From: Microcebus murinus
Taxonomy: Eukaryota > Chordata > Mammalia > Primates > Cheirogaleidae
Length of the DNA stretch: 64,000 nt
Assembly (NCBI RefSeq): GCF_040939455.1
Contig: NC_134107.1
Coordinates: forward strand, 9,735,537 to 9,799,536
Direction of reading: 5' to 3'
The notes under the pieces were generated by a model, which was given only the letters and a program-made list of their open reading frames with translations, did no database searches and was not told where the DNA came from. Shown here piece after piece: positions 56,865 through 64,000 of the stretch (position 1 is the stretch's first letter; the number at the start of each line of letters is the position of its first letter). The position numbers and the translations under genes were made by a program.

Positions 56865-57298
56865 TCTAGCCACGAACAAATGCACAAACAAGCTGCGGCG
56901 CACACACAGCATAGAACGGCGTTCAGCCATAGAAAGAAGCGCAGTTCTGATACGAGCCGCCGTGCGGATGAACCTCAGACACTGAAAGAAGCCAGAGGAT
57001 GGCAAAAGGCCATCTAATGTGTGATTCCACTCCTGTGAAATGCCCACGACCGACAAATCCACAGCGACAGAAAGAGGATGGGTGGTTGCCATGGGCTGGG
57101 GGAGGGTAGGAGATGGGAAGGGGTTGCCAGTAGGTTGGGGTTTTTACTCTGGAGTGATGGAATGTTCTAGAACTGGATAGAAATGAGGTTGCTCAACATT
57201 GTGAAGGTTCGGCGAAATGCCACTACATTGTGCATTTTAAAATGGTTCGTTTTATATGATGTAAACTTCACCTCAATAATATTTTTAATTTAAAAAAA
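56865..57298 (+). mobile_element. LINE-1 3' end (L1M type)
   Basis: 'gcgttcagccatagaaagaa' then 'gatgaacctcagacactgaa', 'ggttgccatgggctggggga', 'ggaatgttctagaactggat' and 'aaatggttcgttttatatga' are the L1M 3' series, ending in an A-rich tail near 57285. Confidence 0.9.
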
Positions 57299-57624
57299 AG
57301 ACACTCCCCCAGCCCTGCCCAGTGCAGCCGCCTGGGGCCCCCCCATCACTAACCAGCCCCGCCATGTGCTCCCATCCCTGCCCGGTGCCTTGGTCCCCAC
57401 CTCTGTGTCTCCACCCAGCTTCTGCCAGGACCCCCGAAAGCCACCCTCTACCTGGAAAACTCACCCACGCTCTGCCCCAGGTCAGGGGACACTGCCAGCT
57501 GCAATCTGCTCCTTAGGGGTGGACTCCACTGGCGTGTCACCCTCTGCCACACTGCCCCATCTGACTGAGCTGAGGATGATGCAAACAGCTATGCCCTGAC
57601 CCTGTGACACGCCAGGTTCTGGGC

Positions 57625-57735
57625 TGGAAGTTGGATTCTTGTCCTAGCTCCACGGAACTCCAACCAACAGCTTTGCCAAGGCCCATTTCACAGACGTGCA
57701 AACTGAGGTGCCGAGAAGTAACCTGCCCAAGGTAG
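57625..57735 (-). mobile_element. MIR SINE fragment, antisense
   Basis: 'ggcccatttcacagacgtgc' then 'aaactgaggtgccgagaagt' and 'aacctgcccaagg' form the antisense MIR core. Confidence 0.7.
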
Positions 57736-57739
57736 GATC

Positions 57740-58379
57740 AGGGACTCTCTCTGCTCAACTGCTGAGGCCCTGGGCTCCACTCGACTTCCACCTCCCCTTG
57801 CTTGGCTCCTCCACGCGTGGTGGGCCAGCCCTGGGGGGGGGGCTCTGCCTTACTCAATCTGCGCCTCCCATCCCCCCGCCAACCTGGGTGAGGGCCCACC
57901 CACAGCAGGTGCTCAAAGGGCCAAGTGGAGCTGGCAACAGGCCTTCCCAGGCCAGGAGAAGTCGGCATTTAAGCGCCCTGAGCCCCTGTGTGTGTTGTGA
58001 TGACCAGTGACAGTTGGGGCCGGGGTGTGTGACAATCTGGGTGTCTCCTGAGCAGATGATGCCCTGAGAGGGATGTGGCCACAGGTGGTGTGACTGTCAT
58101 CAATCGGCTCTGGCCTCTGGCCTCTGCTGAGGCTGAGCAACATTTGGGAGCAGGGGAGACCCGGGTGCCGCTGCTGGTGGCCTTGGAGAGTCAACTGCAA
58201 GCTCAGCGTCGCCACCAGGCTCCCGTGTATGATGAGGCCGGGGCTTCGGGCAGGCTGGCTTCGGACAGGGCCGAGCCTGTCCCAGCGGCTGGGCCAGGGC
58301 CTCACCCTGCAAAGCCTATTTTAAACCCGGGCCAAGCCCAGGGGGTGAGCGCTGGCCCCGGCCTCGCCAAGAGCTGCCT
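57740..58379. other. Unique GC-rich DNA, no gene seen
   Basis: No repeat or exon recognised. A 227-codon plus-strand frame that starts at 58075 runs into the AT-rich island without a domain. Confidence 0.4.
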
Positions 58380-58500
58380 TCTCTCCCTCCTTCACCGAAA
58401 AGGGAAACCATTTTCCATAATTACAAGCATTGTGTGCCGAGATTACTGTATTCCGCTGTACTCCGTAATGATGGCTGTGTGTTGTAATGACAGGCATGCC
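58380..58500. promoter_or_regulatory. Small AT-rich non-repeat island
   Basis: 'gaaaccattttccataatta' and 'actccgtaatgatggctgtg' sit in otherwise GC-rich DNA. Together with the larger block 230 bp to the right it may be one regulatory unit. Confidence 0.3.
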
Positions 58501-58719
58501 ACCTCCCCGAACCAGGCCACTTGCCCCTCTCTGCTTAACATAAACATCTCCCTGGCATGCGCAGGGTGCGGGGAGCTCCTCAGCCTCAGAGGGGCTGAGC
58601 CATGGGGCTCCCCGGCAGTGGGCTGGGGACTCCAGGTACTCCTCTTCCGGGCCACCTGTCCCCATCGGGCCACATGGGCAACCCAGCCTTTCCCCAGCTT
58701 GACATCGCTCTCACGTGAC

Positions 58720-59230
58720 AGCATTTTCCAAAATAGCAGCCGAGACGAATCTTTTTAAAATGAGCTGGTTCAGGTATTTACTAAAATATCTTTTTCAACT
58801 TCTGGGTCTGTGGACCGGCATATTTGCATATGTTGGACACAGCCAAAGGGTTTCATCTGAACGCAGCCTAATTGGAGCCGGGAAAACAAAAAGAAGAAAA
58901 AAGTGGCTTTAATCAGAATGAATCAGCATCTATTAATGGCTGTTTAACATATTTCTGCTAATAATAATGCATTAAACAATGTGCATTTTAAAGCCGGCTA
59001 AATGTACAATAGCCCATCTCTGTCCCAAAAAGGTAAACAATGACAGTTAAAAATAGTCTCCGTAGGTATTTACATTTTTTTTACCCTGAGCCTTTTTGGC
59101 TTATAGTTCATCATTCCAGGGGTAAGAATTCTAAAATTTTCCCTGCGTATTTACATAACTGAGCAATTGCTATGTATCACGTTGGCGATCAGACCCTTCC
59201 AAGAAAAATGGGTTTTTATCTTGACTCCTG
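58720..59230. promoter_or_regulatory. AT-rich non-repeat island with octamer and homeodomain sites
   Basis: About 500 bp without any repeat signature, sharply AT-richer than both flanks. It contains the POU octamer ATTTGCAT (58822-58829), TAATTG (58869-58874), 'ctattaatggc' and 'ctaataataatgcattaaac'. It also has repeated 'gtatttac' motifs (58773, 59065, 59147) matching forkhead sites. This density and composition are typical of deeply conserved developmental enhancers. Single-genome data cannot show conservation. Confidence 0.5.
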
Positions 59231-60584
59231 CACAACAATGGTCAGATGGAGAGGGTCTGTGAACCGTGAGCCTCCCCAGGGGCCCACGACAGCACCCAGT
59301 TCCCACCCAGCCTACTCTCCCCTCCTGGGGCAGGCGTCCGGGGTACGTGGCACATGCTTCGGCCTCTCGGCAAGCGGGCACAGGGCGCCCTGCGTCCACA
59401 GCGAATAAGAAATCCCACCAGGTGTCCCGGCTCCCAGTCTCCTAGTCCACACTGCAAAGAAACAATGCCCGAGGAGAACGCAGGGCTGACTCGTCTAGAA
59501 GAAGGAGGCTTTGGGATGGCGAACTGGGCAGGAAATATTTCCTTGTGGTTTTGCTGCTACCCGCGTCTTCCACGCAGGGGTGGGCCGCAGCCGTGGGTAC
59601 CAATCCCAGCAGGCCCGGCGGGGAGCAGGGAGGACGTTCACACTCCGTCCAGTGTCCCTTCCATGTCCATGTGGGTGTGGGCTGTGCCCCGTGGGATGGC
59701 CGGGTCTGTCTTCCTGCGGGTCCAGCCGAAGTTGGGCACCTTGTGTTACCTCGGCAGGTGCTCCATGGGTGCTCCATGGGTCCTCAGCACACGCTGGTCC
59801 TACCCCGGCACCAGCCTGGCTCCTCCCTGGGGGCGCAGAAACTGTAAGATGACCTTTCAAAAGTTCAGACCCTGGCCCCGTCCGCGCCTCCCCTCCTGTA
59901 GGCAGGGAGCAGCTTAATGTTTTGTTTACCGTGGTTCTGCCTGAGAATTTATTGTATTTATCTGGAGATGTCAGGGGTGTGCGTTTGCAGATACACAAGG
60001 AGGCGCCGTCACTGCCGTTCCCCACGCCCTCCCCTGTGCCCACATCGCTGCCGTCTGGGAGGATGCCGAATTGTCCAGACCTCAGTTTCTGAGCTTGGCA
60101 GGGCTGGAGAGGGGTCCTCCTGGCCCCCTGCCCTGAGCCAGGCTGCAGGGATGTGGCCTGAGGTGGGGAGGAGGAAAGGAGGGGGATGTGGGTGACATCC
60201 CTGACTGGGACCCTGGTTGCCCCTGGCCAAATTCAGGTAGCTGGGATCTTCAAATAAAAGGACTTTGCTGCTACTTTGGAGCAGTTCTCACTTTGTGCAG
60301 ACTCCTAAATTCTGCACGGGCTGTGGGATGGGGGTGGGGTGACAGGTCAGGCCCTGCACAGCCCTATAACCTCCAGCTCCTTGCCACCCTGGCTTCAGCC
60401 CCTGCATAGGACAAATTGACAATAATTAATTAGGGTCCTGCCACCTGAGGGCAGGGCCAGGACGCTCTACAGATGCTGGCACCAGGGCCACCTCCGGAAC
60501 TGCTGGCGCCCAAGGCTGCGCCCCGTCTCTCAGGGGCCGTCCAAGCCCACGGCCCCCCTTAGTCAACACCCTCCCCTGGGGCCC
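59231..60584. other. Unique DNA, no gene seen
   Basis: Contains a small 13-14-bp duplication 'ggtgctccatgg' near 59757-59780 and an AT-rich scrap at 60412-60433 ('attgacaataattaattagg'). No gene supported. Confidence 0.4.
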
Positions 60585-61485
60585 TGGCTGGGGGCGCGCG
60601 GCTCTGGGCCGCTCGGGGCCCCATTGCCTGCCCAGACTGATAAGATGTCCGGCAGCCGTGGAAACGCGCCCCGCGCCGCGGGAGGCCGGGGGAGGGCCGG
60701 AGCGCGGGCCCAGCGCAAGGCTGCTCGACCTGGTCGCTTGCTCGCTGGCTCCGCGGCGGCGTCCGGGTGGCCGCGGGGGAGGTGCGCGGGGCGGGGCGAG
60801 GGCGGTGTCCGCAGGTAACCTCGGGGGGCGGGGAGGTCGCCAGGACCCCCAGACCAAAAAGCCCAGGGGGAGGAGCGGCGCGGCTGTGCGCTAGGGCAGC
60901 CAAGTTTGGCTTTGGCTCTGGCAGCGCGGGCGGCTTTGCGTCCTGCCTCTGCGGAGGAGGGGGACCGTCCCCTCTGGAGCCGGGCTCGGACCCTGGCCCT
61001 CGGAGCTGCTGCAGACGTCGAGAGGTGACTTCGTCCCTCCAGCTCCTGAACCCCGTGCGTCTGGGACGCACCAGACCCAGGCAGGGGACTGCGCCATGCA
61101 GGAGGGCGACATCGGCCTGGAGGGGCTGTGCCCCGAGGAAGCCCCCGCAGCCCGTGAGTATCCAGGGCGTGGGACAGTGAGCGCGGCTGCAGCTGCGTCT
61201 GGGACGCAGGGGGGCTGCGGAGTCCTGAGAACTAGGGGGCGCGCGAGGGGCAGGAGACAGGGACCCCGCTCTCTGGTGGTGGGACGTCCGGAGCTGCTCC
61301 GGGGTGCAGGTGCGAGGGGAGGGCCTTTGTCCGTGGGTCGCAGGCCGCTGGGGCGCGACAGACAGATGGCCGGCAGCGCTGGGCTGGGCCGGGGTGGGGG
61401 CGGCGGCGAGGGGCCCCTGCGCGGCCCCAGGCGGCATCTGCGGGCCCGCCGGGCTGTTCCGAATCCCGGGGGAGCGTATCCAGCG
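60585..61485. promoter_or_regulatory. CpG island, probable promoter
   Basis: About 900 bp with dense CpG dinucleotides ('gcgcgcggctctgggccgct', 'gaaacgcgccccgcgccgcg', 'gcggcggcgtccgggtggcc') and no transposon, unlike the other CpG-rich segments. No TATA box, as usual for CpG-island promoters. The abrupt change to an AT-rich island on its right at about 61490 is typical of developmental gene starts. The direction of transcription is uncertain. The candidate exon within suggests plus. Confidence 0.6.
61096..61153 (+). CDS. Candidate first coding exon, unidentified gene
   Basis: ATG at 61096 in a fair Kozak context (gcgccATGc, G at -3) opens a frame of 19 codons plus one base (MQEGDIGLEGL...), ending at a donor 'gtgagtat' at 61154. 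The amino acid mix (acidic, then Pro/Ala) is that of a disordered N-terminus and I do not recognise the protein. Beyond the donor the frame continues to about 61575 but loses sense-like composition. No second exon lies in the window, so the gene would extend to the right. Alternatives: a chance ATG in a noncoding first exon, or transcription from the other strand. Confidence 0.3.
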
Positions 61486-61489
61486 GATG

Positions 61490-62080
61490 CGAGCTTTTCG
61501 GATGTTTTTACAGGCGCTATTAATACACATAATATTTCCGAGCTATTATGGAGATTTATTTGCGATATAAAGTAGCGACTATGACTTGAAATCATAATGG
61601 AAACTGCGGAGGAACTTGCCGAGCCCGAGAGACAAACGAGGCTTGGCCGGTCGGGGAGGGGAGTCCCTGACTTCCTCCGCCACTCCCTGCACGTAAATCA
61701 CCACCCGGGATATTTTTATACCAATAATTTTAAAATAAATGACCCGAGCAAGGTTTCCTGGATGATTTTTTTCCTTCCCAGTTCACAGGTTATTAAATAA
61801 ATCTCGGAGTGGGGTAGGGACAGGGGTCGACAGCGCGCAGTTGGTTTGACTTAATTACACGGCGTGCCTTGCTGGAGTGCCCGGGTTAGGACGCGTGCCC
61901 TGCAATCAGAGTGCCACCGCCAACCCGGGCTGCTAACTATAGCTCCGGAGCCTCCTTCCTATCTGCTCCCTCCCTTCCTCCCCTCTTTTCTTTTTGGATT
62001 CCCATGGAGGAACTTATTCTGACATGAGCCTTTTAAACAGCCTGATTTGGCTTCTTTCTGGAAGTGGCATTGTGTGTGTG
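61490..62080. promoter_or_regulatory. AT-rich non-repeat island adjoining the CpG island
   Basis: 'caggcgctattaatacacat', 'aatatttccgagctattatg' and 'ttataccaataattttaaaa' show an AT-rich stretch with no repeat signature immediately 3' of the CpG island. Contains several TAAT and TTATTAAAT motifs. It could be an intronic enhancer of the candidate gene. Confidence 0.4.
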
Positions 62081-62859
62081 CTCATCGGGTTAAAGGCTCA
62101 GGAGCAGACAGAGGGGCCCTGCCAACCAGGGGGAGGGGCAGGACCTGGGCCCAGGAGAGGTCAGCGTCGTGGCCTGGGGTGGAGTGGCCGGGCCACCCTG
62201 CCATCCTGAACGGCCTCCTCAACCTCACCCGTAGAAATGATGTCTGAGTCCAGCTCCTGTGAGGGCGCAGCCCCTCCCTCACCAGCCCCCACTGCAGGGA
62301 GAGTCAGCCGGCGACACTACTGAGTCTCAAGGAAACTTCCCTGTGCACGAGAGTGCCCCACCGGGGCCCTTGCGTTGGTCTTCGCAGTCATTAGACCGGG
62401 GCACAGGCCGCGTCTCAGACAGGACGCTCTGGCACTTTCCTTCATGGAGGATCTAATCCATCCAGGCTGAGTGGTCGCCTGGGACAGATGGCCACCTGGC
62501 CGCCACCCCTGGAGGGCAGGCCCCTCTGCTCTGTTCCCCTGCTTCCTGGCCGTGTGGTGGGTCGGGTCTCGCTCTGGGTATCAGCAGGGTCAGGAGGGAG
62601 ACCCTGGGACTGGCCCCAGCCTCAATTTCTCCTTTTGCCACCACGTGCATCAACGCATGCAAAAGATGGCTTGGCAAGCCCTTAGAGTGGCACACCACTC
62701 TTTGGCTCTTCGGATGTCATTAAGATCCCGAAGTGTCATCGGCACTTTCGAGTAAACAGGAAACAAAAAAAGCGATAGAGTTGGAGGACAGAAAGAGGTC
62801 TGAATGCCTCCCCCGCCCTTGTCCTGACTCTGGCATGGGGTGAGACAGCCTGAGAAGGG
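62081..62859. other. Unique DNA, no gene seen
   Basis: GC-rich with no recognised repeat or exon. Confidence 0.4.
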
Positions 62860-63015
62860 AGCCACTTGCCGTGCGGTGACCTTCCAGGTCTGAATCCCAG
62901 CTTTGCCGCCTGCAGCCCTGTGACCCTGGCCAACTTGGCTGCCACTCTGTGCCTTATCTGCGAAGCCCGGAGGGCTACTGTGAAGATGGCATGAGTCTGT
63001 AGCCTTTCCAAGGTG
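62860..63015 (+). mobile_element. MIR SINE
   Basis: 'gtctgaatcccagctttgcc' then 'gcctgcagccctgtgaccct' and 'gccactctgtgccttatctg' follow the MIR series, ending 'aggtgcctggctctgttctg'. Confidence 0.8.
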
Positions 63016-63057
63016 CCTGGCTCTGTTCTGTGCGCCTGTGAGTACTGTCACCGTTGC

Positions 63058-63087
63058 CATCATCATCATCATCATCATCGTCATCAC
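63058..63087 (+). repeat. (CAT)n trinucleotide repeat
   Basis: About nine CAT/ATC units with one CGT interruption, at the tail of the preceding MIR. Confidence 0.9.
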
Positions 63088-63419
63088 TACAAGCTTCAGT
63101 CTGGACAGTCCAGATGTGAAGTCAAACCCAATGTTCTGGAACTTATCCTAATACCTGCTTGTTCTCACTCCCCTGCAAACCCCGAGCCCACAGTCCCAGG
63201 GAGCAGTCAGTCGGTGCTGCTGCCATCTCCCATTCTGCCTTCTCGCAGCTACACGCTGTTTATCCCCAAGCTCCTGGTCTGCGCCTCCCACGAGAGCTGG
63301 GGTGAGGTCTGCGGCATCTCTCCTCTGGGGCACGCCTGCCCGGCTCCCTTCCGCTCGTCTCCCAAAGCCCGGCTAGGACATCCTCTCCTCTTGGAAACCG
63401 GCCCGTGTGCCTTTCTGCA

Positions 63420-63522
63420 CAGGGAGGGAGGGAGGGAGGGAATGAGGAAGGAAGGGAGGCAGGGAGGGAGAGGAGAAGGAAAGAGGGAATGGAGGAAAGA
63501 AGGGAGGGAGGCAGAGAGGATG
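63420..63522 (+). repeat. Purine-rich GGGA/GGAA tract
   Basis: About 100 bp of almost pure A/G ('gggagggagggagggaatga', 'ggaagggaggcagggaggga'). It has triplex and weak quadruplex potential. Confidence 0.92.
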
Positions 63523-63574
63523 AAGCTAGCTAATGCTTGCATTTCGCTGTGTGCCAGGCACCTGCGGAAGCCCT
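63523..63574 (-). mobile_element. MIR SINE, antisense, left part (split by 5S)
   Basis: 'ttgcatttcgctgtgtgcca' and 'ggcacctgcgg' is the antisense MIR start. The element resumes at about 63677 after the 5S insertion. Confidence 0.65.
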
Positions 63575-63669
63575 AGTACCTCCCGTCCAAGCGCTGACCC
63601 GGCCTGACCCTGCTTAGCTTCCAAGATCAGATGAAGTCGGGCATGTTCAGGGTGGCACAGCCATAGACA
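63575..63669 (-). pseudogene. 5S rRNA pseudogene
   Basis: On the minus strand the sequence starts 'gtctatggctgtgccaccct' and continues 'gaacatgcccgacttcatct', matching the beginning of 5S rRNA with scattered changes. The internal promoter A-box region (gaagctaagcagggtc) is intact, while the 'tggatggg' box reads 'tggacggg'. About 94 nt are kept, and the last quarter of the gene is missing. The flanks carry the 7-bp direct repeat 'aagccct' (63568-63574 and 63670-63676), consistent with retrotransposition. It sits within a MIR. Not expected to be functional. Confidence 0.85.
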
Positions 63670-63676
63670 AAGCCCT

Positions 63677-63830
63677 GGGACCTGAGCCATCGCTTGCAAT
63701 CCTCACCCTATGAGGTGGGCCCTGTTGTTCTGCTCATATACACATGAGGAAACTGAGGCACAGAGTGATGACTCAAGACCCTACAGCAGAAAAGCGGCAG
63801 AGGCAGGATCGGGACCCAGGTGGACAGCTG
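63677..63830 (-). mobile_element. MIR SINE, antisense, right part
   Basis: 'gcaatcctcaccctatgagg' then 'tgaggaaactgaggcacaga' and 'cggcagaggcaggatcggga' continue the antisense MIR interrupted at 63574. Confidence 0.8.
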
Positions 63831-63904
63831 TGCATTCACTCCTGTGCTGTCCCACCCATGGGGCGGGGGGTGGGCAGCACTGTCCCCGCTGAGGCTTTTA
63901 GGCA

Positions 63905-64000
63905 CCCCGTTCGACAGCGTCATCGAGCACTTCCTCTGTGCTGACCCTGTGTCCTCAGTGCCGGGACTCAGCGCGGGGCAGAACAGACCAAGTCTTGGCC
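63905..64000 (+). mobile_element. L2/MIR-class relic, runs off the window
   Basis: 'cgagcacttcctctgtgctg' then 'gggactcagcgcggggcaga' and 'acagacc' resemble the widespread 'tgagcacctactgtgtgccagg ... acagtgaacaaaacagac' repeat type. Confidence 0.4.

Noticed and set aside
60559..61530. 323-codon minus-strand frame across the CpG island
   Set aside because: Typical of CpG islands; Pro/Arg/Ala/Ser-rich without a domain. The plus-strand exon candidate is better defined.

Overview
The window is nuclear DNA of a strepsirrhine primate, most likely a lemur. The clearest evidence is the antisense Alu at 241-573. It has the two-arm Alu plan but carries the lemur-type head ("agctcacagcaacctcaaac") and the linker "ttagttggccaattaat", which human Alus lack. 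Two further antisense Alu pieces (15728-15917, 35622-35766) are of the same kind. Old mammalian repeats (MIR, L2, L1M, MLT1, MER5A, MER1, mariner) fill much of the rest. The base composition is GC-rich with many minisatellites, as in a subtelomeric or other fast-recombining region.

No complete protein-coding gene can be supported. Most long open frames lie in GC-rich or tandemly repeated sequence where stop codons are rare. They have repetitive composition, no recognisable domain and often a rival frame on the other strand. The best candidate for a true gene start is a CpG island at about 60585-61485. It holds a short possible first coding exon (61096-61153) with an acceptable Kozak context and a GTGAGT donor. 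I do not recognise the peptide.

Layout: 1-1023, an L1 split by an Alu, then a MaLR LTR. 1-17 kb, mostly unique GC-rich DNA with MIR and MLT1 relics, a 30-bp minisatellite at 13.9 kb and a CA-rich tract at 12.8 kb. 17.2-18.4 kb, an L2 3' end running directly into an approximately 780-bp GGAT-type array. 22.4-26.0 kb, an AT-rich L1 block with one unexplained internal segment. 26.4 kb, a 34/27-bp minisatellite. 29.95-31.2 kb, a dead mariner transposon. 34.7 kb, a small hAT transposon with terminal repeats and an 8-bp target duplication. 35.9-36.2 kb, a rearranged MER1-type element. 38.1-38.7 kb, an antisense L1 that has drifted strongly to GC. 39.9-40.5 kb, a C-rich 13-bp minisatellite. 41-57 kb, mixed unique DNA and relics. 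54.4, 58.4-59.2 and 61.5-62.1 kb, non-repeat AT-rich islands that look like developmental enhancers next to the CpG-island candidate. 63.6 kb, a 5S rRNA pseudogene inserted inside a MIR.

Functional reading (inference): the right-hand 10 kb resembles the regulatory surroundings of a developmental gene, with a CpG island flanked by AT-rich islands carrying homeodomain and octamer motifs. The remainder looks like intergenic or intronic sequence. Repeat boundaries were judged by eye against remembered family consensuses and are good to roughly 10-30 bp unless flanking duplications are given.
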